Shown: positions 1 to 8,316 of the stretch, piece by piece
Layout of the letters: each line of letters starts with the position of its first letter
How positions within the stretch are numbered: position 1 is the first letter of the stretch
Source of the DNA: Halieaceae bacterium
GTDB taxonomy: Bacteria > Pseudomonadota > Gammaproteobacteria > Pseudomonadales > Halieaceae
Direction of reading: 5' to 3'
DNA: 51,517 nucleotides
NCBI GenBank assembly: GCA_026710905.1
Contig: JAPOQD010000055.1
Coordinates: 1-51,517 of the forward strand
The notes under the pieces: generated by a model
Seen by the model: the letters and a program-made list of their open reading frames with translations, nothing else
Database searches by the model: none
Told to the model about the DNA's origin: nothing
Program-made: the position numbers and the translations under genes

Positions 1-84
1 CTTCGACATAGCGTCAACTATGCCTTCAGCGTCTTTCCGTCCGTGCGCCCCGCCACAACGGCGCTGCAACGCCCTCGCGACGAA

Positions 85-107
85 CGTTGGTGAGATATGC
101 GGGCTAA
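85..107. repeat. Copy of the GCCCGCATAT palindromic repeat family
   Basis: The stretch reads GGTGAGATATGCGGGCTAAC, the reverse complement of the TTAGCCCGCATAT-type unit found again at 6282 and 6321. It lies at the 3' end of the histidine phosphatase gene and covers its last codons. The remaining bases 1-84 hold no supported gene. Confidence 0.45.
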
Positions 108-652
108 CCCACCAGGGTTTTGTGCTGGTGGCCCAGTCTCACCAGTTCCAGGGCATGTGAGTCAAGGCGCAAACGGGTGATGGAGCCGTGGTCCGGTACA
201 AAACACACGGTTCCCGGCGCCCCGGTGAGCCGGCCGACGACAGCGTTGATGGCCATGAAGTGGGTAAATATGGCGGTGTGACATTCGATTTCGAACAGGG
301 ACAGCCAGATGGTATTTCGCCACAACAGGATTTCCGGGTCCTGCTCTTCCCAGTTCTGCTTCATCAGCTTACTTATCCAGGCGCGGCGGTCGGGAATACC
401 GGCGGGAGAGGGAATTTCCCTATAGGTCTCGTCAAGAACCATGGGTTCACGCTGCACATTGGCAAGGGCCAGGGCGGTCTCGCGAGCGCGCAACAAAGGG
501 CTGCTGACAGTTTTCAGGTTGGTGCTGGACTCCAGCTTGTCTCGCACCTGCCGGGCCTGCCGGCGGCCCCGGGTACTCAAGCCGGGGTCGGGGTCATCCC
601 CCCAACGTGCAGAAGCTTCACCGTGCCGTATCAGATAGATATCCACACTCAT
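104..652 (-). CDS. Histidine phosphatase family protein (SixA/phosphoglycerate-mutase-like)
   Basis: A 182-aa member of the histidine phosphatase superfamily. The catalytic LIRHGE motif (Arg9-His10-Gly11) sits at the N-terminus. A second conserved block SPLLRARETA follows, and a late His is seen in FTHFMAIN, as expected for the two-histidine, two-arginine pocket that forms a phosphohistidine intermediate. The ATG at 652 (MSVDIYLIRHGE) is preferred to the in-frame ATG at 661 because it matches the usual short lead-in to RHG. The gene lies directly behind aceK, whose stop is at 662-664, so the two are probably co-transcribed. The substrate is unknown: it could dephosphorylate a phosphohistidine protein (SixA role) or a small metabolite. 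No signal peptide is seen, so it should be cytoplasmic. Confidence 0.85.
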   Translation of the reverse strand: MSVDIYLIRHGEASARWGDDPDPGLSTRGRRQARQVRDKLESSTNLKTVSSPLLRARETALALANVQREPMVLDETYREIPSPAGIPDRRAWISKLMKQNWEEQDPEILLWRNTIWLSLFEIECHTAIFTHFMAINAVVGRLTGAPGTVCFVPDHGSITRLRLDSHALELVRLGHQHKTLVG

Positions 653-661
653 CGCAAGCAT

Positions 662-2452
662 TCACCGGGTGACCTGACCGGGCCGTGCCGACAAGCCGAG
701 TTCATTCCAGGGAGGGGTCTGCCGCGGGGGGGCCTGGCCCCTGGTAAATCTGAGTTTGCGGCGGTAGGGGAAGAAATCGCCCACCGCCCCGGCCCGAATC
801 TGGCGTTGCAGTTCCTGCCAGAACGAAGCCTGGTAAACATCGCTGTGCTGTTCATCAAAAGCCTGGCGCGCGCGCTGGTTGCCACTGAAAAAAAGCCGAA
901 ACTCTTCCGGGAAGATATCGTTGGAGGCCACCCCGAACCAGGGCGTGTCAGCCAGGTATTCGTCATCGGTGCGAGGCTCAGGCAGGACCCGGAAATTACA
1001 ATCGGTGAGCAGGCACAACTCGTCATAATCATAGAATACCACTCGCCCGTGACGGGTAACGCCGAAGTTCTTCAGCAACATATCGCCGGGAAAGATATTA
1101 ACCGCTGCCAGTTCCTTGATGGCATTGCCGTACTCATCCATGACCGACAGCAATTGTTCTTCATCCGCATCCCGCAAAAACAGGTTCAGCGGCGTCATGC
1201 GTCTTTCCACGTAGACCTGTTTGACAATCAGGGTCTTGCCATGTTCCTCAAGGGAGGAGGGCGCCAATTCCCGCAGTTCCTCCATCAGGCTGTCGGAAAA
1301 CCGGGCGCGGGAGAAAGCCAGATTAGTGAATTCCTGGGTATCGGCCATACGGCCTGCCCGGTCGGCCCGCTTCACCAACTGGTACTTGCCCACCACCTGC
1401 TCGCGAGTCATTTCCTTGGCAGGGGGGAACCTGTCCTTGATGATCTTGAATACAAAATCATAACTGGGCATGGTGAACACGCACATCACCATACCCTTGA
1501 TGCCCGGCGCCACCTCGAACTGGTCGCGGGTTTCCTGCATGTGCAAATACGCACAGCGGTGGAAACAGGTCTTGCCATGCTTGCTGTAACCCAGGCAACT
1601 GTAAATCTCCGAGATCGGCTTGGCCGGCATCAGGTCCTGTAAAAAGCGCACATAACGGGAAGGAACTTCCGCATCCACCATGAAATAGGAGCGGGTAAAG
1701 CTGAAGATCACACTCACCTGGTCAGAGCCGAACAGGACCGTGTCGACGTAAACACTGCCCTGCCCGGTGTGCAACAGTGGCAGCACGAAGGGCATGGACC
1801 TGGTTCCCGCCAGCAACTGGCCAACCAGGTAGGCGCCCTTGTTGCGAAAAAACAGGGACTCCAGCACCCGGGCTCGAATCTCTCGCGGCGGAACCTTGAA
1901 ATGCGGCAACAGGGAGTTGTTTACCACGGCCGCCATACGGCTGATATCACGCCGCTTGTCCTGATAGGGAATCGAAAGCGCAAAATCGTCCAGCAACTGG
2001 CCGAAAAACCTTTCCACATCCGGGCCGAGCCGATACTCCTTCCACACCCGGGCATCGCCCTGGGCGGGAACATCTCCCTGCGGAGAAAAGACGAAAGCGT
2101 ATTCGTCACGAACCTTGCGATGTTGCAGCGCCAGACAATAGATGGAGTTGAAAAAGGTCTCGGCAAGCTCGTAGTTGTCATGGCCTTCGATCAGGCGGGT
2201 GTAATTGCGCCGCGCATCCACCCAGAAATTCCGATCCTTCATGTGTTCGCCGGCAAGCACCTGGAGGGTATCGGCAGCCTGGTTGATTTTGTGCTTGTAG
2301 AGGTCGAAACGTTCGCGGGAAGCCGTGTGAACGGCGGGCCAATCGGCATTCTCAAAGCGCGCCCGGGCCGCCAGGGTGATGTTCTGAAATTCGGCAAAGT
2401 ACGACTCGAAGCCATTGAGGATGGCTCGGACAAACAGCAGGGAGGTCTCCAC
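662..2452 (-). CDS. aceK: Isocitrate dehydrogenase kinase/phosphatase
   Basis: AceK (596 aa, the usual length) is a bifunctional enzyme. It phosphorylates isocitrate dehydrogenase to push carbon into the glyoxylate shunt, and removes the phosphate when the TCA cycle is needed. The N-terminal regulatory half starts like other AceKs (ILNGFESYFAEF, then RFENADWPAVHTA). The kinase-like half has GIKGMVMCVFTMPSYDFVFK and later FYDYDELC. The start is a GTG at 2452 with only a weak AAGG upstream. aceBA are not adjacent here, so any regulatory link with the shunt enzymes must act in trans. It heads a short unit with the downstream histidine phosphatase. Its presence implies growth on acetate or fatty acids, which fits the neighbouring acyl-CoA dehydrogenases. 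Confidence 0.96.
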   Translation of the reverse strand: METSLLFVRAILNGFESYFAEFQNITLAARARFENADWPAVHTASRERFDLYKHKINQAADTLQVLAGEHMKDRNFWVDARRNYTRLIEGHDNYELAETFFNSIYCLALQHRKVRDEYAFVFSPQGDVPAQGDARVWKEYRLGPDVERFFGQLLDDFALSIPYQDKRRDISRMAAVVNNSLLPHFKVPPREIRARVLESLFFRNKGAYLVGQLLAGTRSMPFVLPLLHTGQGSVYVDTVLFGSDQVSVIFSFTRSYFMVDAEVPSRYVRFLQDLMPAKPISEIYSCLGYSKHGKTCFHRCAYLHMQETRDQFEVAPGIKGMVMCVFTMPSYDFVFKIIKDRFPPAKEMTREQVVGKYQLVKRADRAGRMADTQEFTNLAFSRARFSDSLMEELRELAPSSLEEHGKTLIVKQVYVERRMTPLNLFLRDADEEQLLSVMDEYGNAIKELAAVNIFPGDMLLKNFGVTRHGRVVFYDYDELCLLTDCNFRVLPEPRTDDEYLADTPWFGVASNDIFPEEFRLFFSGNQRARQAFDEQHSDVYQASFWQELQRQIRAGAVGDFFPYRRKLRFTRGQAPPRQTPPWNELGLSARPGQVTR

Positions 2453-2541
2453 GTTTGCCTTGGCGCAGTGCGCTCAGCGCCGCGGGGCTGACCCGCGGAT
2501 GCAGGCCGGGCTCGCCGTAGCCTTCAGGGTAGCCACAGGGT

Positions 2542-2571
2542 CGGCCCGGATATGGCGCCATATCCGGGCCG
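2542..2571. repeat. Perfect 30-bp palindrome, GGCGCC core
   Basis: The 30 bases are exactly self-complementary around position 2556.5, with no spacer: outer CGGCCCGGATATG and central GGCGCC. It lies between the LLM oxidoreductase stop (2593) and the aceK start (2452), outside either gene. The half-site CCCGGATATGGCGCC resembles the dispersed GCCCGCATATGGCGCC family elsewhere in the window. It could form a cruciform, bind a dimeric regulator of aceK, or be a repeat insertion. No T-run follows, so it is not a standard terminator. Confidence 0.8.
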
Positions 2572-2592
2572 GGCGCAGAATCGCAGCTATCA

Positions 2593-3633
2593 TCAAAGAA
2601 TGACCTCGGCGAGCAACTCCAGCACTTCCGTGCTGCTGGTTCCGACCAGCATGCTGCCAACTTCACCACGGTCACCTGCATCCCGCCAGCGTTGCAACCG
2701 CTCGCGAATGCGCTCCCTGGGGCCGACCAGGGCGACTTCATCTATCAACTCTCTGGGCACCAGGGCAATCGCCTCCCGCTGTTTCCCGGAGAGGTACAGG
2801 TCCTGAATTCGGGTGGCGGCCTCGCCATAGCCCATGCGGGTGGCGTAATCGTTGTAGAAATTCTTGCCTTTCGCGCCCATGCCGCCAATATACAGGCCCA
2901 GCCAGGGGCGCAGGGAGTCGAAAGCTGCATCCAGGTCATCATTCAAAGCGACCGTGACAGACGGCGCCACATCGAAATTGCGCAAACTTTTGCCATTGCC
3001 GGCCTTGGCGAACCCCTGCTTCAGGTCATCCGCGAACAGGTGGAACTTGTCCGGGTTCATCCATACCGGGAACACACCGTCGGCCACTTCGGCGGCGCAG
3101 CGCAAACCGTTGGGGGTAATGGAAGCGGAATAGATCGGAATTTCGGTGTTGGCCTCGAGGATGGACTTCAAGGGCCTGCCGAGCCCCGTGGTTCCCTCTG
3201 CGTGGTTCGGAATCTGATATTCCCTGCCCTCAAACACCACCGGGCCGCCACGTTCCATGATGGCCCGCATGATCTGGATATATTCGCGCATGCGGGTCAC
3301 CGGCCGGCCGTAGGGGACCCCGTGCCAGCCCTCCACTACCTGGGGCCCGGAAGCGCCCAGGCCGGCGATAAACCGGTTGTTGGACAATTGCGCCAGGGAC
3401 ATGGCGGTCATGGCGGCCATGGCCGGGGTGCGGGCGGGCATCTGCATGATCGCGGTGCCCACCTTGATCTTTTCCGTCCGGGCAAGAATCCAGCTAGCCA
3501 CGGTTACGGCATCGGAGCCGTAGGCTTCGGCGGTCCAGACGGAATCGAAGCCCAGGCTCTCGGCAACGTTGATGGTTTCGAAGGGAATCTGGATGCGCTT
3601 GCCCGAATATCCCAGTGATAGTCCCAGTTTCAT
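2593..3633 (-). CDS. LLM-class flavin-dependent oxidoreductase (luciferase-like)
   Basis: A 346-aa bacterial-luciferase-like TIM-barrel oxidoreductase. It begins MKLGLSLGYSG, followed by ESLGFDSVWTAEAYGSDA, then GTAIMQMPARTPAMAAMTA, the typical early strands of the family that bind FMN or F420. The ATG at 3633 is chosen because AAAGGAGAG precedes it at good spacing; the upstream in-frame ATG (3660) lacks one. Databases often label relatives F420-dependent, but the cofactor cannot be told from the sequence. It follows two acyl-CoA dehydrogenase genes on the same strand, so a role in oxidising an acyl or cyclic substrate is possible. This is inference. The substrate is unknown. Confidence 0.85.
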   Translation of the reverse strand: MKLGLSLGYSGKRIQIPFETINVAESLGFDSVWTAEAYGSDAVTVASWILARTEKIKVGTAIMQMPARTPAMAAMTAMSLAQLSNNRFIAGLGASGPQVVEGWHGVPYGRPVTRMREYIQIMRAIMERGGPVVFEGREYQIPNHAEGTTGLGRPLKSILEANTEIPIYSASITPNGLRCAAEVADGVFPVWMNPDKFHLFADDLKQGFAKAGNGKSLRNFDVAPSVTVALNDDLDAAFDSLRPWLGLYIGGMGAKGKNFYNDYATRMGYGEAATRIQDLYLSGKQREAIALVPRELIDEVALVGPRERIRERLQRWRDAGDRGEVGSMLVGTSSTEVLELLAEVIL

Positions 3634-3778
3634 GTTGATCTCTCCTTTATCGAGAAACATTGTACTTCGGCAAAGCCGGAAGTGGCGTGTTTTTTCGCCC
3701 GCTCCGCCAGGCTGCCGGCCCGGCGGTTGGCGGGCGTATTTCCGTTGCCCCGGTTCGCCCCCGGCAAGTTCCCCGCTC

Positions 3779-3853
3779 TGCGCGTCGAACGATAGGTGAA
3801 AGCGCTGGTGATATCGGCTTTTCGCTATGGTGATTTTCTACGGCTCAGGCTCC
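3779..3853. repeat. 75-bp dispersed repeat, copy A
   Basis: By hand alignment this stretch matches 22178-22252 at 65 of 75 positions with no gap. The best-conserved part reads GTGATATCGGCTTTTCGCTA. Copy A lies between the LLM oxidoreductase and the downstream end of the first acyl-CoA dehydrogenase gene, and includes that gene's stop codon (3845-3847). Copy B lies upstream of glk. The function is unknown. Confidence 0.75.
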
Positions 3854-4960
3854 CAGTTCCACGAATTTTTCCCGGTGGTAGTCGCCGTTGCCGAAGCTGG
3901 TGTTGATCATCATCAGGCGCTTGACGTAGTGGCCGATCGGCAGTTCATCGGTGAGCCCCATGCCGCCATGTATCTGAATGGCCTCACTGCCTACCAGTTT
4001 GCCGTTCCGCGCCACCATCATCTTCAATGCATGCAGGTCCCGCTGGCGCTGCCTGGACTGCTCCTGGGTCGAACAGACGGCGCGATAGAGCATCGAGCGG
4101 GTCTGCTCGCAGCTCATGAAAGTTTCCACCAGGCGGTGCTGAAGCGCCTGAAAAGAGCCGATGGGCGCCCCGAACTGGTGGCGGGTACGGGCATATTCCA
4201 CGGTGCTTTCCTGCAGGTATTGCATGATCCCCAGCGCCTCGGCGCACAGCGCCAGCGTGGCGGCATCCACCTGCGCCTGCATGGCTGTGAAGGCATTTCC
4301 GCCCGAACCGAGCCGGCTCGCAGGGGCCTGGACCAGACGAATATTTGCGACCAGTTGACCATCCATCAGGCGATAAGCCTGACGGCTCACACCAGCGGCA
4401 TTGGCATCCACCAGAAACAGCGCAATCTCCGCCGCATCGCCGGAGTCGCGGGCGGAAACCAGCAGTTGGTCCGCATCGGCGCCATTGAAAACCACGGTTT
4501 TCTCGCCGTTGAGCAGCCAGGCCTCCGCACTGGGTGTGGCGCTGGTATTGATATCGTCAAGATCAAAGCGGGAGTGACGTTCCAGCCAGGCAAAAGCCCC
4601 TTGCAATTCCCCGGCCATCACCCGGCGCAACAGATCAGCCTTTTGCTCAGGCGTGCCCAGCGCCTGCACCAGGCTGCCAAACAGCAGCACTGTGGCCAGG
4701 TAGGGTTCGCTCACCAGGCCCTTGCCCAGTTCCTCCATCAGCACCATGATGTCCACGGCGTTGCCGCCGAACCCACCCGATGCCTCGTTGAAGGGAATGG
4801 AAAGCCAACCCAGTTCGGAAAAGATCTGCCAGTTTTCGGTGCTGAAGCCGCGATCCCCGGCAAGGATGGCCTTGCGCTTGTCGATGCCATAGTGGTCCTG
4901 AACAAACCGGGCGACGCTGTTTTTCAGCATCTCCTGCTCTTCTGAAAGTTCAAAATTCAT
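3845..4960 (-). CDS. Acyl-CoA dehydrogenase family protein (small-subunit type)
   Basis: A 371-aa acyl-CoA dehydrogenase, an FAD enzyme that introduces a 2,3-double bond into an acyl-CoA thioester. Seen: N-terminal helical domain (FELSEEQEMLKNSVARFV), a middle domain with weak similarity, and a C-terminal domain with RTRHQFGAPIGSFQALQHR and QIHGGMGLTDELPIGHYVK. The ATG at 4960 is preferred to the GTG at 4966 because AGGAA is then correctly spaced. It sits 14 bp behind the second acyl-CoA dehydrogenase gene. Paired divergent acyl-CoA dehydrogenases often form heteromeric enzymes (for example in steroid side-chain oxidation), which is a plausible inference here. The C-terminus overlaps a dispersed repeat. 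Confidence 0.9.
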   Translation of the reverse strand: MNFELSEEQEMLKNSVARFVQDHYGIDKRKAILAGDRGFSTENWQIFSELGWLSIPFNEASGGFGGNAVDIMVLMEELGKGLVSEPYLATVLLFGSLVQALGTPEQKADLLRRVMAGELQGAFAWLERHSRFDLDDINTSATPSAEAWLLNGEKTVVFNGADADQLLVSARDSGDAAEIALFLVDANAAGVSRQAYRLMDGQLVANIRLVQAPASRLGSGGNAFTAMQAQVDAATLALCAEALGIMQYLQESTVEYARTRHQFGAPIGSFQALQHRLVETFMSCEQTRSMLYRAVCSTQEQSRQRQRDLHALKMMVARNGKLVGSEAIQIHGGMGLTDELPIGHYVKRLMMINTSFGNGDYHREKFVELGA

Positions 4961-4974
4961 TGCCACATTCCTGT

Positions 4975-6153
4975 TCAGGCCAGACCCAGTACGGCCTTGG
5001 CAATAATATTTTTCTGCACTTCGTTGGAGCCCGCGTAGACGGTGGCGGCGCGGCCATACATGTACTGTTGGCGCACCGCGCCGCCAAAGGGATGGCCGCT
5101 GTCATCCTTGCCCCGTTCATCGGTCAGCACGCCCTGGTAATAGCCGGCGGCTTCCATGCTCAATTCCTGCAAAGCCTGCTGAATTTCCGTACCCTTGATC
5201 TTGAGCAAGGAGGATTCAGGACCCGGCGCGGCGCCTGCCGCCAGGGTCGAGAGCACTCGCAGTTCGGTGAATTCCAGCGCCAGTAACTCCACCTCCACAT
5301 CGGCAAGACGGTGCCGAAAGGACGGGTTTTCCAGCAACGGCCGCCCGCCGTGCCTTTCCGTGGCGGCCATTTCCCGCAGTTGGGCCAGGCCGCGCATGGA
5401 ATTCGCCAGCCCGGCAATACCGGTACGTTCGTGCATTAACAGCGCCTTGGCGTAAGTCCAGCCCTTGTTTTCTTCCCCGATACGGTTTGCCTTCGGCACC
5501 CGAACCTCGTGGAATTCCACCTCATTGAGACTGTGTTGGCCATCGAGGGTGATAATGGGATTGACCTTGATACCGGGACTGGTCATGTCGATTAGCAGGA
5601 AACTGATGCCTTGCTGCGGCTTGCCCTCGCTGCTGGTGCGCACCAGGCAGAAAATCCAGTCTGCATAATGAGCGTAGGTGGTCCAGATCTTGGCGCCATT
5701 GACGATGTAGTCATCCCCGTCCGCAACTGCCCGGGTTTTCAGGGCGGCGAGGTCTGACCCGGCGCCGGTTTCCGAATAGCCCTGACACCACCAGTCTTCA
5801 CTTTTCAGAATGCGCGGCAGAAAGTACGCTTTCTGCGCTTCGTTGCCAGAGGTGTAGATGGTCGGGCCGGCCATCTTCAGACCAAAGGGAATCACATCCG
5901 GAGCGTCGGCGTTGGCGCGTTCGGCTTCGAAGATATACCTCTGCGTGGGCGTCCAGCCGGGCCCCCCGTATTCCCTGGGCCAGCCCGGAGCGGCCCAGCC
6001 GCGTTCATACAGCACTTTCTGCCAGTCGATCTGCCATTGACGATAGTCCGCCGCCTCGTACCTGGGTTTGAAGTCACTGGTGTAGGCTTCGGCAAAAAAC
6101 AGCCTGGCTTCCTCGCGGAAGGCGATCTCCTGTTTGGTAAAACGGGTATCCAT
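4975..6153 (-). CDS. Acyl-CoA dehydrogenase family protein (large-subunit type)
   Basis: A 392-aa acyl-CoA dehydrogenase. It has the N-terminal RFTKQEIAFREEARLFF, the FAD-contact region WWCQGYSETGAGSDLA with ALKTRA, and the C-terminal YAGSNEVQKNIIAKAVLGL signature. The ATG at 6153 has AGGAA upstream; the longer open frame to 6201 lacks such support. It is first in a probable three-gene unit with the second dehydrogenase (14-bp gap) and, after 211 bp, the LLM oxidoreductase. It presumably works in beta-oxidation of a specialised acyl-CoA. Chain length or ring specificity cannot be read from the sequence. Confidence 0.92.
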   Translation of the reverse strand: MDTRFTKQEIAFREEARLFFAEAYTSDFKPRYEAADYRQWQIDWQKVLYERGWAAPGWPREYGGPGWTPTQRYIFEAERANADAPDVIPFGLKMAGPTIYTSGNEAQKAYFLPRILKSEDWWCQGYSETGAGSDLAALKTRAVADGDDYIVNGAKIWTTYAHYADWIFCLVRTSSEGKPQQGISFLLIDMTSPGIKVNPIITLDGQHSLNEVEFHEVRVPKANRIGEENKGWTYAKALLMHERTGIAGLANSMRGLAQLREMAATERHGGRPLLENPSFRHRLADVEVELLALEFTELRVLSTLAAGAAPGPESSLLKIKGTEIQQALQELSMEAAGYYQGVLTDERGKDDSGHPFGGAVRQQYMYGRAATVYAGSNEVQKNIIAKAVLGLA

Positions 6154-6281
6154 ATTTGAGTTCCTGCGAATGGCGCCAGCAGTTGCGGCGGCCCTGACCA
6201 CACATTGTGTTGAGGCCTGTAAAAAGGGATTTGAACCTACAGTATGTTTCTCTATCTTTCAAGCATGTTGTACCCTGTGGC

Positions 6282-6344
6282 TTAGCCCGCATATTGCGCC
6301 AGTGGACGCGATGATCGCGCCCACTGGTGAGAGATGCGGGCTGG
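6282..6344. repeat. Inverted pair of GCCCGCAT repeats (long hairpin)
   Basis: The left arm at 6282-6305 (TTAGCCCGCATATTGCGCCA then GTGG) and the right arm at 6321-6344 (CCACTGGTGAGAGATGCGGG then CTGG) are inverted copies, matching at 18 of 24 positions. The loop itself contains GCGATGATCGC. The element lies just upstream of the ribosome binding site of the GNAT gene, so a hairpin in its mRNA leader is possible. The arms belong to the same family as sites at 85, 6844, 24841, 38166 and 47539. Confidence 0.7.
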
Positions 6345-6354
6345 GAGAGCCTCC

Positions 6355-6837
6355 ATGTCCAGCTTGACGATCCGTACCGCCACGATCGAAGATGTTCCGT
6401 TAATTCTGCACTTTGTGCGTGAATTGGCCCGCTACGAAAAAGCCGAGCATGAAGTCTCGGCTACCGAAGAGCGGATTCGTGACAGCCTGTTCGGGCCCGA
6501 AGCCCTGATCAGCGCGCTGATCTGCGAAGTAAACCGGGAGCCGATCGGTTTCGCCGTCTACTTCTTCAACTACTCCACCTGGCTGGGCAAAAAGGGCCTG
6601 TTCCTGGAAGATCTGTATGTAAGCCCCGAACATCGCGGCCGTGGCGCCGGCAAGGCGTTGCTGGTGTATCTGGCCAACATCGCTGTGGCCCAGGACTGCG
6701 GCCGCATGGAGTGGAATGTGCTGAACTGGAATACGCCCTCTATCGAGTTCTACGACGCCCTGGGCGCCAAGTGCCAGCGCGAGTGGCTGGGTTACCGGCT
6801 TAGCGGGCAGGCCCTGCACGACCTCGCCACTGCTTGA
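6355..6837 (+). CDS. GNAT family N-acetyltransferase
   Basis: A 160-aa acetyl-CoA-dependent acyltransferase. The acetyl-CoA binding motif is clear: LFLEDLYVSPEHRGRGAGKA. The C-terminal VLNWNTPSIEFYDALGA block resembles the spermidine/thialysine (SAT2-like) branch, suggesting a small-amine or amino-acid substrate, though this is only family-level inference. The ATG at 6355 follows GGGAGAG; the ATG at 6334 would add seven unlikely residues. It stands alone on the plus strand, divergent from the acyl-CoA dehydrogenase unit, and its leader contains an inverted repeat pair. Confidence 0.9.
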   Translation: MSSLTIRTATIEDVPLILHFVRELARYEKAEHEVSATEERIRDSLFGPEALISALICEVNREPIGFAVYFFNYSTWLGKKGLFLEDLYVSPEHRGRGAGKALLVYLANIAVAQDCGRMEWNVLNWNTPSIEFYDALGAKCQREWLGYRLSGQALHDLATA

Positions 6838-6843
6838 GTGACC

Positions 6844-6860
6844 AGCCCGCATATGGCGCA
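6844..6860. repeat. Copy of the GCCCGCATATGGCGC repeat family
   Basis: AGCCCGCATATGGCGCA lies just after the GNAT stop codon and matches the family core GCCCGCATATGGCGCC except at the last base. The rest of the gap up to the tRNA terminator holds no supported gene. Confidence 0.55.
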
Positions 6861-7017
6861 AAGCGGCTTATAGCAGGCTCCTTGATCAATGCCACAAAGG
6901 ATCGAACAAGGATCTCTCCCAGCAATTCGACGGACGAGTCTTGCCATGGCGAGCCCATGGTTGAGCGTTCAGGGCGCGGGATGATGCGGCGAGGCCATAA
7001 AATCATGCTTTACAAAT

Positions 7018-7050
7018 AAAAACCCCTGAAAACATCTCTGCCTCCAGGGG
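7018..7050 (-). terminator. Rho-independent terminator of tRNA-fMet
   Basis: Read on the minus strand, CCCCTG (7050-7045) pairs with CAGGGG (7028-7023), followed by five T (7022-7018). It starts a few bases past the CCA end of the initiator tRNA, so it ends that transcript. Confidence 0.85.
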
Positions 7051-7058
7051 CTTGGATT

Positions 7059-7135
<77 letters not shown>

Positions 7136-7212
7136 TCAAAATTGTCCTGCAAGAGGCTTGTTGCCTTGCCCCTGGGCCTAACTCGCCGGGCGGCCCAAAT
7201 TCAGGAGGCGGG

Positions 7213-7242
7213 ATTGTACGTAGTCCACCCACCCATGGTCAA
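7213..7242 (-). promoter_or_regulatory. Sigma-70 promoter of tRNA-fMet
   Basis: On the minus strand, -35 TTGACC (7242-7237) and -10 TACAAT (7218-7213) are separated by 18 bases. This places the start near 7206, about 70 bases before the tRNA 5' end, and just beyond the end of the cation-efflux gene. Confidence 0.75.
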
Positions 7243-7256
7243 GGCTTCTTTAGGGT

Positions 7257-8162
7257 TCAACCGGCGGCGGAGACGGGAGCGTCGGCACAGCCTTTCACCT
7301 CGATTTGCACCGTGACATGGCTGATATCGAAGTGTTCCGCCAATCGGGCCCGAATTTCGGAGATCACCGAATCCGGGTTGGCGCCATCCATGATGCGAGC
7401 ATGCAGGGTCAGCATCGGGCGCTCCTGAGACAGAGACCAGGCGTGCACATGATGCACATCCTTGACCTCGGCAATATGCGAGACCAGGTCCGCGCTGATA
7501 TCAGCAGGGACAAGATTCTCGGGAACGCCTTCCAGCAGCACATGCGCGGAATCCTTCAACAGAAACCAGGCAGTGCGCAGCACCAGCAGCCCGACCAGGA
7601 CCGAGAGTAGCGGATCAATCGGCATCCACCCGGTGGTCATGATGATCAACGCTGCGGAAATGGCCGCGGCCGAACCGAGCATGTCTCCCAGCACGTGAAC
7701 CATGGCGCCGCGGATGTTGAGGTTTTTCCGGTCGGCACGATGCAGCACCAGATAGACGATGATATTGACCGCCAGACCCAGCGCCGCCACCGCCAGCATC
7801 GGGCCGGCGAGCACCTCGGCCGGTTCGAGCAACCGGCCGGCAGCTTCGGCGAAGATCCAGCCAACAATGAAGATCAGGCTGATACCGTTGGTAAAGGCGG
7901 CGAGTATCGGAAAGCGGTGGTAGCCGTAAGTGTGTGCCGGGTCGGCGGGACGGCTGCTCAGCCGGAAGGCGATCCAGGCAAACAGCAGGGCCACCGTGTC
8001 GATGAGCATGTGGGCGGCGTCTGCCAGCAGCGCCAGGGACCCGGAGATCACCCCGCCGGCCACTTCCACAAGCATGAAACCCCCGGTCAGCAGCAGGGCC
8101 CAGAATATCCGCCGGGTATTGCCGACCTGGGTATGGCTGGAGATATCGTGATTTGCAGACAT
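7257..8162 (-). CDS. Cation diffusion facilitator (CDF) metal exporter
   Basis: A 301-aa inner-membrane CDF transporter (ZitB/CzcD-like) that exchanges Zn2+ or a similar divalent metal for protons, lowering cytoplasmic metal. Six hydrophobic segments are visible. The metal-site signatures are SLALLADAAHMLID in TM2 and HVLGDMLGS in TM5. A cytoplasmic C-terminal domain contains VHHVHAWSL and ends HFDISHVTVQIE, as in the ferredoxin-like dimer domain. The ATG at 8162 has AGGGG about nine bases upstream; an ATG at 8225 would add a low-complexity extension without a good binding site. Zn is likely, but Co or Cd cannot be excluded. It stands alone between two tRNA genes. Confidence 0.92.
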   Translation of the reverse strand: MSANHDISSHTQVGNTRRIFWALLLTGGFMLVEVAGGVISGSLALLADAAHMLIDTVALLFAWIAFRLSSRPADPAHTYGYHRFPILAAFTNGISLIFIVGWIFAEAAGRLLEPAEVLAGPMLAVAALGLAVNIIVYLVLHRADRKNLNIRGAMVHVLGDMLGSAAAISAALIIMTTGWMPIDPLLSVLVGLLVLRTAWFLLKDSAHVLLEGVPENLVPADISADLVSHIAEVKDVHHVHAWSLSQERPMLTLHARIMDGANPDSVISEIRARLAEHFDISHVTVQIEVKGCADAPVSAAG

Positions 8163-8316
8163 CACCTGTCGCCCCTGGGTTTCCATTGGCGGCGGTTGAA
8201 GCAGGTGCAGCTTACCCTTGGTCATAATAGCCGCCTACGCGCGGTGATTGTTCCTGTTAGTTTTAAACGCTGTGTCTACCGTATTGCTTTGCTACTGATC
8301 ACATGCCAAGCACAAA

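Noticed and set aside
188..1642. Long plus-strand open frame opposite aceK (484 codons)
   Set aside because: It is the antisense of a clear AceK coding sequence, has no domain-like text, and arises from GC-rich codon use. The same holds for similar long frames opposite carB, ftsH, rnr and the acyl-CoA dehydrogenases.
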